Assembly (NCBI RefSeq): GCF_937863155.1
Contig: NZ_CALMFB010000024.1
Location: 1 to 64,000, forward strand
Source: an uncultured Brevundimonas sp.
GTDB taxonomy: Bacteria > Pseudomonadota > Alphaproteobacteria > Caulobacterales > Caulobacteraceae
Length of the DNA stretch: 64,000 nt
Direction: 5' to 3'
The position numbers and the translations under genes were made by a program. Below are positions 48,447-57,411 of this stretch, piece by piece. The first letter of the stretch is position 1. Each line of letters opens with the position of its first letter. Below the pieces are notes generated by a model. That model did not search any database and had not been told where the DNA came from. It saw only the letters and a program-made list of their open reading frames with translations.

Positions 48447-49397
48447 TCACTGATCCGGCGCGGCGGCGGGTTCGGCGGGCGTGTTGCGTTCGTCCTGGCG
48501 GATCTGCCCGGCGATGTCGCGCGCCAGGGCGCGGCCGACATTGCTGCCGTGCCGGTTCGGCGTGCTCTGGGTGGTGTCCGTGCGGTACAGGGCCTGAAGA
48601 TAGGCGCGGTCCCATTCGGTCAGACCGGGCTGCGGCGCGCCGCTGAACAGGTTCAGGATGGTGTCGTAACCGCTGGTGTCCGCCTCGGGATCGGTCTGGG
48701 CCATGACCAGGAAGGCGACATAGTCGGCCAGTTGATCGAAGGTGACATTGGCCACGTCGTCCACGTCGATGATGACGAAGACCTTGCGCATGTCGTCACG
48801 CAGCGGGCTGCGCAGACGGGTGGCGCCCATGCGTTTGTTGACGACGCGCGGCCCGTCGTCGCCCGGAAGCCGGACGGCCGGATCGCCGGTCGCGGCGTCC
48901 ACCGGAATGCTGATGTGCCACCAACGGACGGGCCGGTCCGTCTGAATGAAGGCGTCCAGTTCCGCCCGGCCCTGCGACGCGCCGGTCCAGTTGGGCAGAA
49001 AGGTGCGCAGGCGACGCTCGACCAGTTCGGACGCCATGCTGCGGGCGTCGGTGCTCATGACGATGATCACGTTCGGCTCGCAACCCGGCGCGCCGGGGCG
49101 CAGGCCCAGTTCGCGCGCCACGTCCGAAACGCGATCCACCATGGCCTGGCCGTGAACGGTTCCCATGTTGACCGCCCCGATGCACAGCGCGTCGTGCCAG
49201 GTGGCCAGGTTGCGGTTGTTGGCGGGCGCGGCGATTTCACTGACGAACTCACGCGATCGATCCGTCAGCGACCGGCCATCGATCATGATGTCATCGACAG
49301 CCACAGGATCCTGGGCCTGGGCGGGCGCGGCCTGGGTCGCAGGCTCAGGGGCGGTCTGGCTGGCCAGAAGCGCCGCCATGGTGATGGCCGTCAGCAT
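48447..49397 (-). CDS. Secreted protein of unknown function between tig and the TPR gene
   Basis: A 316-residue protein with a signal peptide (LTAITMAALLASQTAPEPATQ) and a Pro/Ala linker. The mature part starts about VDDIMIDGRSLTDRSREFVS and has a Cys pair (DALCIGAVNM and GAPGCEPNVIIVMS), a strand-rich core with RKVFVIIDVDDVANVTFDQL near 205, and a helical end (EWDRAYLQALYRTDTTQSTP). AAGGGGAT just before the ATG is a good ribosome site. I do not recognise the family. It is 64 bp from the next TPR gene and may share its transcript. Confidence 0.75.
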   Translation of the reverse strand: MLTAITMAALLASQTAPEPATQAAPAQAQDPVAVDDIMIDGRSLTDRSREFVSEIAAPANNRNLATWHDALCIGAVNMGTVHGQAMVDRVSDVARELGLRPGAPGCEPNVIIVMSTDARSMASELVERRLRTFLPNWTGASQGRAELDAFIQTDRPVRWWHISIPVDAATGDPAVRLPGDDGPRVVNKRMGATRLRSPLRDDMRKVFVIIDVDDVANVTFDQLADYVAFLVMAQTDPEADTSGYDTILNLFSGAPQPGLTEWDRAYLQALYRTDTTQSTPNRHGSNVGRALARDIAGQIRQDERNTPAEPAAAPDQ

Positions 49398-49483
49398 GAA
49401 AAATCCCCTTCGATCCGGTCAATCGACCCGTACGCGTCGATACTGGCCGCGGCGGCTTACACCCGTATTTCGTTTGAGAAAGG

Positions 49484-49498
49484 GATTCCGTCGGAATC
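49484..49498. promoter_or_regulatory. Palindrome with two GANTC sites upstream of the secreted unknown gene
   Basis: GATTCCG-T-CGGAATC is a perfect 7+1+7 dyad about 90 bp before the gene at 49397. Each arm contains one GANTC site, the CcrM methylation target. It could bind a regulator whose access depends on methylation; this is inference from the sequence alone. Confidence 0.4.
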
Positions 49499-49548
49499 AA
49501 GGCACGGCGGCCTTGGACCTGGCACGACCATCGGCCTTTTCACCTGTG

Positions 49549-49580
49549 AAAAGCCCCCGTGCGGAGAATCCGACGGGGGC
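49549..49580 (-). terminator. tig intrinsic terminator
   Basis: GCCCCCGT pairs with ACGGGGGC and, after a 1-nt bulge, CGGA with TCCG around a GAA loop. On the minus strand TTTTCACAGG follows. It lies about 50 nt after the tig stop and separates tig from the secreted-protein gene. Confidence 0.85.
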
Positions 49581-49632
49581 CATTCTGTTTCGGATCGCGC
49601 CGTTGCGCGGCCGCTAACGCTGACGACGGGGA

Positions 49633-50976
49633 TCAGCCCTCGTCGTCTTCCTTCAGCAGCTCTTCCTTGGTGATCTTGGCGTCCTTGACCTCGGCGGCGC
49701 CGAAGATCAGGTCCACGACCTTCTCTTCATAGATGGGGGCGCGCATCGAGGCGGCGGCGTTCGGGTTCTGGCGATAGAAGTCCAGCACAGCGCGTTCTTG
49801 CCCCGGATAGTTGCGGGCTTCGGCCATGATGGCCTGGTTCAGTTCCTGGTCGGACACCGCAACGTTGTTGGCGCGGCCGATCTCGGCCAGCACCAGACCC
49901 AGGCGCACGCGGCGCTCGGCGATCTTGCGGTATTCTTCCTTCAGCTTCTTGTCCGACTTCTTGGCGTCTTCTTCCGGCAGACGGCCGGCGGCCTTGTCGG
50001 CCTCGACCTGCTGCCAGATGCCGTCGAACTCGGCGTCGACCATGCGCGGCGGCAGGTCGAAGGCGTGCTTCTCGTCCAGGATGTCCAGCAGGGCGCGCTT
50101 CTGCTTGAAGCGGGCGGCGCCGGCGTACTGCTGGTTCAGGTTCGAGCGCAGCAGCTCCTTCAGCTTGTCCAGGCTCTCGATGCCGATGCGCTTGGCGAAG
50201 TCGTCGTCGATCTCGGCCTCGGCCTCGGCCTTGATGGCCTTGACGGTCACGTCGAAGGTCGCGGCCTTACCGGCCAGGTGCGCGGCCTGATAGGCTTCGG
50301 GGAAGGTGACTTCGATGGTCTTTTCCTCGCCGACCTTCACGCCCGTCAGCTGCTCTTCAAAGCCGGGGATGAAGCGGTTCGAGCCGATCACCAGGTCGGC
50401 GTCGGTGGCGGCGCCGCCCTCGAACGCCTCGCCGTCGATCTTGCCGACGAAGTCGATGGTCAGCTGGTCGCCCTCGGCGGCCTTCACCGTCTTGCCGGTC
50501 TTGTCTTCATAGGTCTTGGCCTGACCGGCCAGTTCCGTCAGGGCCTCGTCCAGGTCGGCGTCGGTCGCCTCATAGACCGGGCGCTCCAGCTTCAGCGACT
50601 TGGGGTCCACCGGGGTGAAGTCGGGCATGACTTCCAGGTCCATTTCATAGACCAGGTCCTCGTCGCCGGTGATGACCTTGTCCATGTCGGAGGTCAGCTT
50701 CATCTCGGCCGGGGCGGCGGGGCGGACCTTGATCTCGTCCAGGGCCTTGGAGCTGGATTCGTTCAGCGCCTCGTTGACGATTTCGCCCATCAGGTCGCGG
50801 CCGAAGGTCTTCTTGACGTGGGCCATCGGCACCTTGCCAGGACGGAAGCCCTTCAGCTTCATCTGCGGCGCCACTTCCTTCAGCCGGGCGTCCAGCTTCG
50901 CGTTCAGCTCGGCGGCGGGGATGGTGACCGCGATGGTGCGGCTCAGACCTTCGGAAGACTTTTCGACGACTTGCAT
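49633..50976 (-). CDS. tig: Trigger factor, ribosome-associated chaperone
   Basis: Ribosome-bound chaperone and peptidyl-prolyl isomerase meeting nascent chains at the exit tunnel. The 447 residues have the N-terminal ribosome-docking domain with the signature KGFRPGKVPM near residue 42. The FKBP-like domain is GDQLTIDFVGKIDGEAFEGG near 165, with FIPGFEEQLTGVKVGEEKTI near 195. The C-terminal substrate cradle runs from about 250 to 430, ending in a Lys/Glu/Asp-rich tail. It heads the tig-clpP-clpX-lon cluster; here clpP is not adjacent. Confidence 0.97.
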   Translation of the reverse strand: MQVVEKSSEGLSRTIAVTIPAAELNAKLDARLKEVAPQMKLKGFRPGKVPMAHVKKTFGRDLMGEIVNEALNESSSKALDEIKVRPAAPAEMKLTSDMDKVITGDEDLVYEMDLEVMPDFTPVDPKSLKLERPVYEATDADLDEALTELAGQAKTYEDKTGKTVKAAEGDQLTIDFVGKIDGEAFEGGAATDADLVIGSNRFIPGFEEQLTGVKVGEEKTIEVTFPEAYQAAHLAGKAATFDVTVKAIKAEAEAEIDDDFAKRIGIESLDKLKELLRSNLNQQYAGAARFKQKRALLDILDEKHAFDLPPRMVDAEFDGIWQQVEADKAAGRLPEEDAKKSDKKLKEEYRKIAERRVRLGLVLAEIGRANNVAVSDQELNQAIMAEARNYPGQERAVLDFYRQNPNAAASMRAPIYEEKVVDLIFGAAEVKDAKITKEELLKEDDEG

Positions 50977-51081
50977 GGTCGGGATTCTGACGCTCTGGGG
51001 CGGCGTTTTCAGGGCGAACGCGCGCGCGATGGATAAAGCAATAGGGCCGCCCTTTGCGGGGGCGGCGCCTCGAAGCCCGCC

Positions 51082-51110
51082 CTTATGTCGATTGAGGGCT
51101 GAAACGTCAA
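51082..51110 (-). promoter_or_regulatory. Candidate promoter of tig
   Basis: On the minus strand TTGACG (51110-51105) is followed after 17 nt by CATAAG (51087-51082), about 105 nt before the tig start. The leader that follows contains a G/C-rich hairpin (GCCGCCC with GGGCGGC, about 51043-51065). Confidence 0.5.
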
Positions 51111-51134
51111 CGCGCGGACGCTATCTAGGCGGCC

Positions 51135-51833
51135 ATGTCCACCGCTTCGCCCATCGGCGTCTTCGTCACGCCCGTCACCCCGCTCCAGCAGAACTGCACC
51201 GTCGTCTGGTGCACGGCCACCCAGCGGGCGGCGGTGATCGACCCCGGCGCCTCGGTCGACGCCGTCCTGGCCGAGATCGCGCGGCGCGGCCTGACGCTGG
51301 ACCGCATCTGGATCACCCACGGCCATCTGGACCACGCCGGCGGGGCCGCCGAGATGCAGGAGAAGTCGGGCGTCGACATCTGGGGACCGCACCCGGACGA
51401 CCAGTTCTGGATCGACGGCATCCCCCAGCAGGGCCAGATGTACGGCCTGCCCGAGGCCCGCAGCTTCACCCCCACGCGCTGGCTGGGCGACGGCGACACC
51501 GTGATCCTGGGCGAAACCACCTGGGACGTGGTGCATTGTCCCGGCCATACGCCGGGCCATGTGGTCTTCATCAACCGCGCCGCGCGGTTCGCCCAGGTCG
51601 GCGACGTGCTGTTCAACGGTTCAATCGGCCGCACCGACTTTCCGCGCAGCGACCATCAGGCCCTGCTGGATTCGGTGACGAAGAAGCTGTGGCCCTATGG
51701 CGACGACATCACCTTCGTGCCCGGCCACGGCCCGACCTCGACCTTCGGCGCCGAGCGTCGCAACAACCCCTTCGTATCGGATCGCGCCATGCAGGCGGCG
51801 CCCATCGCGCGCCCGGCCAGCGGGCCTTCGTAA
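51135..51833 (+). CDS. Metallo-beta-lactamase-fold hydrolase (YcbL/glyoxalase II-like)
   Basis: A 232-residue binuclear metallohydrolase. Metal ligands are in WITHGHLDHAGGAAEM near residue 61, VHCPGHTPGHVVFI near 140 and VGDVLFNGSIGRTDFP near 158, with the last His in FVPGHGPTSTFG near 200. This matches the short glyoxalase II-like group (Salmonella YcbL/GloC) that hydrolyses S-lactoylglutathione or related thioesters. It lacks the glutathione-binding C-terminal domain of classical GloB, so substrate assignment is tentative. Divergent from tig. Confidence 0.9.
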   Translation: MSTASPIGVFVTPVTPLQQNCTVVWCTATQRAAVIDPGASVDAVLAEIARRGLTLDRIWITHGHLDHAGGAAEMQEKSGVDIWGPHPDDQFWIDGIPQQGQMYGLPEARSFTPTRWLGDGDTVILGETTWDVVHCPGHTPGHVVFINRAARFAQVGDVLFNGSIGRTDFPRSDHQALLDSVTKKLWPYGDDITFVPGHGPTSTFGAERRNNPFVSDRAMQAAPIARPASGPS

Positions 51834-51839
51834 GGGCGG

Positions 51840-51922
51840 TGGTGCGGCTAGAGGGACTCGAACCCCCACGGTCTCCCGCCAGAACCTAAATCTGGTGCGT
51901 CTACCAATTTCGCCATAGCCGC
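51840..51922 (-). tRNA. tRNA-Leu (anticodon TAG)
   Basis: An 83-nt class II tRNA with encoded CCA. Acceptor GCGGCTA pairs with TAGCCGC. The D-arm is TGGCGAAATTGGTAGACGCA, the anticodon stem CCAGA/TCTGG with loop TTTAGGT (anticodon TAG, complement at 51886-51888). A short variable arm (CGGGAGACCGT) and the T-arm GGGGGTTCGAGTCCCTC follow. It sits between the metallohydrolase gene and nnrD. Confidence 0.97.
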
Positions 51923-51934
51923 AGGCGCGCGCCG

Positions 51935-51962
51935 TCTATAGCCCACGCGCGGCGCGGAGCAA
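51935..51962 (-). promoter_or_regulatory. Promoter of tRNA-Leu
   Basis: On the minus strand TTGCTC (51962-51957), a 16-nt spacer and TATAGA (51940-51935) end 13 nt before the mature tRNA. The -10 is close to consensus. The promoter occupies the 49-bp gap after nnrD. Confidence 0.55.
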
Positions 51963-51971
51963 GGCGCGGCG

Positions 51972-52793
51972 TCAGGGTTGCAGATCCCGCAACACAGCCG
52001 GGATCAGGTCCGGCAGATCCTCGGCGATCAGGCCCGGCCCGAACCGGCCCGCCGCATGGGCGTGCATCCACACCGCCATGGACGCCGCCTCGAAAGCGTC
52101 GATGCCCTGGGCCATCAGGCCGCCGATCAGGCCGGCCAGCACATCGCCCGTCCCCGCCGTGGCCAGCCAGGGGCAGCCGTTGGCGTTGACCCGCACCCGC
52201 CCGTCGGGCGCCGCGATCAGGGTGCGCGACCCTTTCAGCACGACCACACAACCCGCGCGTTGCGCCGCTTCCGCCGCCGCCGTCTCGCGCCCGGCCGTCA
52301 GCAGGTCGGGGAACAGGCGTTGAAACTCCCCTTCATGCGGGGTCAGCACATCCTGCGGTCCCAGCAGGTCGAACAGGGCGTCCGGCGCATCCGCGAACAC
52401 CGTCAGGGCGTCGGCGTCCAGCACCAACCGCGCCTCCAGCGTCGCCAGCGCCAGCACATTGTCCCGCGTCGCCTCGGTCACCCCCGCCGCCGGGCCGATC
52501 ACCACCGCGCCCATGGGTTCGGCCACGCGCGCCAGATCGGCCGCATCCCGGAACGGCGACAGCATCACCGCCTCCAACGCGACCGCCAGCACCGGCGCCG
52601 CTTCGGGCGGACAGAACACTTTGACCAGCCCCGCCCCGATCCGCAGGCCCGCCCGCGCCGCCAGCCGCGCCGCGCCCGTATGGCAGGCGTCGCCCGACAC
52701 CACGCCCAGGCGCCCGCGCGCATGTTTGTGGCTGTCCGCGCCCGGCCAGGGGATGCGATCGCGCCACAGGTCGGGATGATTGATGTCGGTCAT
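51972..52793 (-). CDS. nnrD: ADP-dependent NAD(P)H-hydrate dehydratase, stand-alone
   Basis: Ribokinase-fold repair enzyme that converts S-NAD(P)HX, the damaged hydrated cofactor, back to NAD(P)H using ADP. The 273 residues match the NnrD domain: [15 protein letters not shown] near 22, [20 protein letters not shown] near 38, [15 protein letters not shown] near 147, [17 protein letters not shown] near 185 and the catalytic [20 protein letters not shown] near 205. The epimerase half (NnrE), often fused to it in bacteria, is absent, so epimerisation must be encoded elsewhere. Divergent from glnB. Confidence 0.93.
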   Translation of the reverse strand: MTDINHPDLWRDRIPWPGADSHKHARGRLGVVSGDACHTGAARLAARAGLRIGAGLVKVFCPPEAAPVLAVALEAVMLSPFRDAADLARVAEPMGAVVIGPAAGVTEATRDNVLALATLEARLVLDADALTVFADAPDALFDLLGPQDVLTPHEGEFQRLFPDLLTAGRETAAAEAAQRAGCVVVLKGSRTLIAAPDGRVRVNANGCPWLATAGTGDVLAGLIGGLMAQGIDAFEAASMAVWMHAHAAGRFGPGLIAEDLPDLIPAVLRDLQP

Positions 52794-52869
52794 GTGACTT
52801 ATCCGATCACGGATGGCGATTGGGGGCGATTCCCCCCTTGCCTTATTGTGCGATGCAATGTCCCTTTAG

Positions 52870-53250
<381 letters not shown>

Positions 53251-53264
53251 CCCCCTTCTCCACC

Positions 53265-53292
53265 ACGGCGCCCCAGGGCGTCGTTTTCTTTT
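53265..53292 (+). terminator. Terminator-like hairpin between glnB and glnA
   Basis: ACGGCGCCC pairs with GGGCGTCGT (one G-U; the innermost pairs must open to leave a loop), followed directly by TTTCTTTT. This is a good intrinsic terminator pattern inside the operon. Only about 30 bp remain before glnA, too little for a full promoter, so it probably works as a partial terminator or attenuator. Confidence 0.65.
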
Positions 53293-53324
53293 GGCCCCTC
53301 CCCGAACCCCAAAGGACCACCGAA

Positions 53325-54731
53325 ATGAGCGCCTCGAAGATCCTGAAAGAGATCAAGGACAAGGACGTACTCTACGTCGACCTACGCTTCACCGACACGC
53401 GCGGCCGGATGCAGCACGTCACCTTCGACGTCGGCATGGTCGATGAAGAACTGCTGGAAGACGGCACTATGTTCGATGGTTCGTCCATCGCCGGCTGGAA
53501 GGCGATCAATGAGTCCGACATGCTGCTGAAGCCGGACCTGGCGACCGCCTATATCGACCCCTTCTATCAGCAGACGACCCTGTGCCTGTTCTGCGACGTG
53601 CTGAACCCCGATACGGGCGAACCGTACAACCGCGACAGCCGGTCGATGGCCAAGAAGGCCCTGACCTATGTCCAGTCGTCGGGCGTGGGCGACCAGGTCT
53701 TCTTCGGGCCTGAGGCCGAGTTTTTCGTCTTTGACGACGTGCGCTGGTCCACCGCCGCGCATGAAACCGGCTACGCCTTCGATTCGATCGAGTTGCCGGC
53801 CAACACCGGCGCCGAATACGCCGAGGGCAACATGGGCCACCGCCCCGGGCCCAAGGGCGGCTATTTCCCGGTCAATCCGGTCGATTCGGGCCAGGACCTG
53901 CGCGGCGAAATGCTGGCGGTCATGCGCGACCTGGGCATGGACCCGGAAAAGCACCACCACGAGGTCGCCCCGGCCCAGCACGAACTGGGCCTGAAGTTCA
54001 GCGACCTGCTGACCATGGCCGACCGGCTGCAGCTGTATAAATACGTGATCCACAACGTCGCGGCCGCCTACGGCAAGTCGGCGACCTTCATGGCCAAGCC
54101 CATGTACGCCGACAACGGCTCGGGCATGCATGTGCACCAGTCGATCTGGCGCGACGGCAAGCCGCTGTTCGCGGGCGACAAATACGCCGGCCTGTCGGAC
54201 ATGTGCCTGTGGTACATCGGCGGCATCATCAAGCACGCCAAGGCCATCAACGCCTTCGCCAACTCGACGACCAATTCCTACAAGCGGCTGGTGCCGGGCT
54301 ATGAGGCGCCGGTGAAGCTGGCCTATTCGTCGCGCAACCGCTCGGCATCGATCCGTATTCCGTGGGTGTCGTCGCCCAAGGCCAAGCGTATCGAGGCGCG
54401 CTTCCCGGATCCGATGGGCAATCCCTATCTGACCTTCACGGCCCTGCTGATGGCGGGCCTGGACGGCATCGAGAACCGCATCGATCCGGGCGCCGCGGCC
54501 GACAAGAACCTGTACGACCTGCCGCCGGAAGAGCGCGGCTCGATCCCCGAGGTCTGCGGCTCGCTGCGTGAGGCGCTGGAGAATCTGGACAAGGACCGCG
54601 CCTTCCTGAAGAAGGGCGGCGTCATGGATGACGACTTCATCGACAGCTATATCGAGCTGAAGATGGAAGAGGTGATGCGGCTGCAACTGCACCCGCACCC
54701 GGTCGAGTTCGACATGTATTACAGCTGCTGA
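53325..54731 (+). CDS. glnA: Glutamine synthetase type I
   Basis: Dodecameric enzyme making glutamine from glutamate, ammonia and ATP, the main ammonium assimilation step. The 468 residues have the N-terminal latch and [19 protein letters not shown] near 46, metal ligands in [13 protein letters not shown] near 127, [16 protein letters not shown] near 209, [11 protein letters not shown] near 265 and NRSASIRIP near 345. The adenylylation site is exactly Tyr-397 (NLYDLPPEE), so it is a GSI-beta enzyme under GlnE control. AAAGGA lies 9 nt before the ATG. The open frame extends far upstream through glnB in another frame, which is an artefact of G/C-rich DNA. Confidence 0.98.
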   Translation: MSASKILKEIKDKDVLYVDLRFTDTRGRMQHVTFDVGMVDEELLEDGTMFDGSSIAGWKAINESDMLLKPDLATAYIDPFYQQTTLCLFCDVLNPDTGEPYNRDSRSMAKKALTYVQSSGVGDQVFFGPEAEFFVFDDVRWSTAAHETGYAFDSIELPANTGAEYAEGNMGHRPGPKGGYFPVNPVDSGQDLRGEMLAVMRDLGMDPEKHHHEVAPAQHELGLKFSDLLTMADRLQLYKYVIHNVAAAYGKSATFMAKPMYADNGSGMHVHQSIWRDGKPLFAGDKYAGLSDMCLWYIGGIIKHAKAINAFANSTTNSYKRLVPGYEAPVKLAYSSRNRSASIRIPWVSSPKAKRIEARFPDPMGNPYLTFTALLMAGLDGIENRIDPGAAADKNLYDLPPEERGSIPEVCGSLREALENLDKDRAFLKKGGVMDDDFIDSYIELKMEEVMRLQLHPHPVEFDMYYSC

Positions 54732-54758
54732 TCACAGCTAAGGGGGCTGGATCCGGTC

Positions 54759-54792
54759 AGGGCCGGGGGCGATGCGCTCCCGGCCCTTTCCT
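54759..54792 (+). terminator. glnA terminator
   Basis: A 9-bp stem AGGGCCGGG/CCCGGCCCT with an 11-nt loop, followed by TTCCTTTG, 27 nt after the glnA stop. It may also serve the convergent small membrane protein gene. Confidence 0.8.
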
Positions 54793-54799
54793 TTGCGCG

Positions 54800-55096
54800 T
54801 CAGTGGAAGACGCCGACCGCCAGTTCGACCCAGATCAGCAGGAAGGCCACCCCCACCGCGCCACAGGCCGCGAACCGCGCGCCGTCGCTTTTCAGCAGCC
54901 GCACGGCCGCCTCGCACGCCAGGCCGGCGCCCAGCAGCATCGCGCCCATCACGGCGAAGTCCAGGCCGGTCCATGCCACCTGATCGCTGAACGCCATGGC
55001 GACCAGCGGGGCCAGAAGCACGGCCGCCGCCGCGCCCCAGCCCAGAATTCGCAGCGCCGTCCAGTGGCGGCCCGGCGCGGTTTCGGCAGTCGTCAT
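54800..55096 (-). CDS. Small membrane protein, unknown function
   Basis: Ninety-eight residues with three predicted helices (about 17-36, 45-66 and 76-95). Between helices two and three is a basic loop (RLLKSDGARFAACG). The hydrophilic N-terminus is TTAETAPGRHW. No family is recognised. It lies alone between the glnA terminator and tatC; GAGAGCGAG lies just upstream of the start as a modest ribosome site. Codon use is typical of the window. Confidence 0.7.
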   Translation of the reverse strand: MTTAETAPGRHWTALRILGWGAAAAVLLAPLVAMAFSDQVAWTGLDFAVMGAMLLGAGLACEAAVRLLKSDGARFAACGAVGVAFLLIWVELAVGVFH

Positions 55097-55186
55097 CTCG
55101 CTCTCCCTTGGCGTGTGGGAACAACCCTGCCGGGCGGCGGGATGAGCGGCATGAGCGGAATGTGAGCGGGCGCTGAAAAAAGCGCG

Positions 55187-56077
55187 TCAGGCGGCGGCTT
55201 CGTCGGCCGCATCGGCCTTGCGGCGGCGCATCTCGATCACGCGCACGCACCAGATCGAGATTTCATACAGCGCCACCAGCGGGATGATCAGCATGATCTG
55301 GCTGATCGGATCGGGCGGGGTGACCACAGCGGCGACCACCGCCACCCCGACGATCGCATAGCGACGCCCCGCCGCCATGGCCTTGGACGAGATCAGCCCC
55401 GCCATACCCAACAGTGTCATCACCACCGGCAGCTGGAAACAGAATCCGAACGCGAGGATCAGCGCCGTGACCAGGTTCATATAGTCCGACACCTTGGGCA
55501 GCAGGGCCGCCGTGACGCCTTCTTGGCTGAACCCCTGGCTCAGCGAGAACCACATGACGAAGGGCAGCATGACGTAATAGACCAGCGCCGCCCCCAACAG
55601 GAACAGCAGCGGCGCCGCCACCAGAAACGGCAGGAAGGCCCCGCGTTCATTGCGATAAAGCCCCGGCGCGACGAAGCGGTACAGCTGGTACGCCAGCACC
55701 GGGAAGGCCAGCACCACGGCGCCCAGGCCCGCCAGCTTCATCTTGGTGAACAGGAACTCCAGGGGTGCGGTGTAGATCAGATTGACCGTCTCGCCCGGCG
55801 TTTCCGGCAGGGGGCGCAGCCCCGCGGACCCCAGGATCAGATCGACCGGCGACACCGCCGCATGCCCCCCGCCCGCCGCGCCGTGCAGGGCCGCCGCCGC
55901 CGCGAACGGCTTGACCAGGAAGACATAGATCGGCTCGGCGAAGGCGAAACAGCCGATGAAGGCCACGATGAAGGCCGCCACGCAGACGATCAGCCGGCCG
56001 CGCAGTTCGACCAGATGCTCCATCAGGGGCGCGCGCGACGCCTCGATCTCGGCCTCGTCCTGATCGGTGCGGCTCAT
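55187..56077 (-). CDS. tatC: Twin-arginine translocase subunit TatC, with an enlarged first periplasmic loop
   Basis: Six-helix core of the Tat translocon that binds twin-arginine signal peptides. The 296 residues include the cytoplasmic N-terminus with MEHLVELRGRLIVC (residues about 17-30), whose Glu contacts the signal peptide. YTAPLEFLFTKMKLAG lies near 100, FQLPVVMTLLGMAGLIS near 210 and TPPDPISQIMLIIPLVALYEISI near 250. It is longer than the usual 240-260 because of a Gly/Ala/His-rich segment of about 35 residues after helix 1 (HGAAGGGHAAVSPVDLILGS). It overlaps tatB by 4 nt. Confidence 0.95.
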   Translation of the reverse strand: MSRTDQDEAEIEASRAPLMEHLVELRGRLIVCVAAFIVAFIGCFAFAEPIYVFLVKPFAAAAALHGAAGGGHAAVSPVDLILGSAGLRPLPETPGETVNLIYTAPLEFLFTKMKLAGLGAVVLAFPVLAYQLYRFVAPGLYRNERGAFLPFLVAAPLLFLLGAALVYYVMLPFVMWFSLSQGFSQEGVTAALLPKVSDYMNLVTALILAFGFCFQLPVVMTLLGMAGLISSKAMAAGRRYAIVGVAVVAAVVTPPDPISQIMLIIPLVALYEISIWCVRVIEMRRRKADAADEAAA

Positions 56078-56619
56078 GCGCCCGGCTCGGATTTAGGCGC
56101 GGGTTTGGGCTTGGCGGTGCGAGGCTTGGGTTTGGGCTTGGAAGCCGGCTTGTCGGCGGTCGTCTTGGCCTTGGACGCCGCCGTGGACGCAGCCTTGCGG
56201 CGCGGCTTGGCCGGGCGCGCGGGCGCCACGACCGGTTCGACCGGCGCATCGACGGCCGGCGTCGGCAGGGCCGGGACCACCGGCTCGGCGTCGGGCCATT
56301 CGGACCGGCCGGTGACCAGGGGCTGGCCCAGTTCCTTGTTGATGTCCTTGAAGGCCGCCTCGGCCTCGGCGCCCAGGGGATACATCCCCTGCCCCGCCTT
56401 CAGCGCCGCCACTTCCTTGCGCAGATCGTCCAGTTCCGACTGGCGCGCCATCTCGTCGAAGCTGGCGCGGAACTCGCTGGCCATGCCCCGCATCTTGGCC
56501 ATGAACTGACCGACGCGCTTCATCAGCACGGGCAGGTCTTTGGGACCCACCACGATCAGGGCGATCAGCCCGATGACTAGAATTTCAAAGCCGCCGATTC
56601 CGGGGCCAAGGCCGCCCAT
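56074..56619 (-). CDS. tatB: Twin-arginine translocase subunit TatB
   Basis: Single-helix Tat component (181 residues) that receives substrates with TatC. The family start is clear: FEILVIGLIALIVVGPKDLPVLMKRVGQF (helix, Gly-Pro hinge, amphipathic helix), followed by a charged helix (FDEMARQSELDDLRKEVAAL). The last 80 residues are a disordered Pro/Ala/Lys tail (ARPAKPRRKAASTAASKAKT), usual for alphaproteobacterial TatB. The gene lies between tatA and tatC in the standard order. Confidence 0.94.
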   Translation of the reverse strand: MGGLGPGIGGFEILVIGLIALIVVGPKDLPVLMKRVGQFMAKMRGMASEFRASFDEMARQSELDDLRKEVAALKAGQGMYPLGAEAEAAFKDINKELGQPLVTGRSEWPDAEPVVPALPTPAVDAPVEPVVAPARPAKPRRKAASTAASKAKTTADKPASKPKPKPRTAKPKPAPKSEPGA

Positions 56620-56648
56620 GCGTCAGGCTCTTTCCCGTCAGACGCCGA

Positions 56649-56867
56649 TCAGCGCTTCAGTTCGTCTTTTTCGGCGTCGGTGCGCGGCAGGCTGGAGGTG
56701 CCGTCGGTCGGCCCCTTGGTCTCGTCCTCGCCCTTCAGACCTTCGCGGAAGGCCTTGATGCCCTTGGCCGCGTCGCCCATCAGGCCGGACAGCTTGCCGC
56801 GTCCGCCGAACAGCAGCATCGCCAGGACGATGACGATCAGCCAGTGCCAGATGCTCAGGGTGCCCAC
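56649..56867 (-). CDS. tatA: Twin-arginine translocase subunit TatA
   Basis: Pore-forming single-helix subunit (72 residues) of the Tat system. It has the short N-terminal helix [18 protein letters not shown], then the [22 protein letters not shown] amphipathic helix with the conserved Phe-Gly hinge region, and an acidic tail. The start is a GTG with GAGGAG 8 nt upstream. First gene of tatABC. Confidence 0.95.
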   Translation of the reverse strand: MGTLSIWHWLIVIVLAMLLFGGRGKLSGLMGDAAKGIKAFREGLKGEDETKGPTDGTSSLPRTDAEKDELKR

Positions 56868-56967
56868 GATGAAACTCCTCGGTCGGGCGCTGCGCCCAAA
56901 TCAATCTTCGGCCTGCATATAGGCGCAGTGATGGCGGCGCGCCAAGCAAGCTTGTAGGGACGCGCCC

Positions 56968-57411
56968 ATGAGTCACGTCATCATCCACACCGACGGCGCG
57001 TGCAAGGGCAATCCCGGCCCCGGCGGCTGGGGCGCCATCCTGCAGACCGGCGCGGGTCACGAGAAGGAGCTGTGGGGCGGAGAGGCGCTGACCACCAACA
57101 ACCGCATGGAGCTGATGGCCGCCATCATGGCGCTGGAGGCCCTGACCCGCCCCTGCCGCGTCGATCTGCATACCGACAGCAAATACGTCATGCAGGGCGT
57201 GACCGAGTGGATCCACAACTGGAAGCGACGCGGCTGGAAGACGGCGGACAACAAGCCGGTCAAGAATGACGACCTGTGGAAGCGGCTGGACGCCGCCCGC
57301 GCCCGCCACGACGTCACCTGGCGCTGGGTCAAGGGCCACGCCGGGCACGAACTGAACGAACGCGCCGACGCCCTGGCCAATCGCGGCGTGGATCAGGTGC
57401 TGGGGCGTTAG
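56968..57411 (+). CDS. rnhA: Ribonuclease HI
   Basis: Cleaves the RNA strand of RNA-DNA hybrids such as R-loops and primers. The 147 residues carry all four catalytic acids: Asp in [17 protein letters not shown] near 8, Glu in [12 protein letters not shown] near 47, Asp in [12 protein letters not shown] near 70 and Asp in [14 protein letters not shown] near 134. The substrate-handle region [18 protein letters not shown] is present, as in E. coli. Its 3' end overlaps the convergent nfeD by 4 nt. Confidence 0.98.
   Translation: MSHVIIHTDGACKGNPGPGGWGAILQTGAGHEKELWGGEALTTNNRMELMAAIMALEALTRPCRVDLHTDSKYVMQGVTEWIHNWKRRGWKTADNKPVKNDDLWKRLDAARARHDVTWRWVKGHAGHELNERADALANRGVDQVLGR

Noticed and set aside
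52822..52859. Possible sigma-54 or NtrC site upstream of glnB
   Set aside because: The GGGGG-CGATT-CCCCC hairpin lacks the TGGCAC-N5-TTGC spacing, and ATTG-N7-CAAT has only 4-bp arms.
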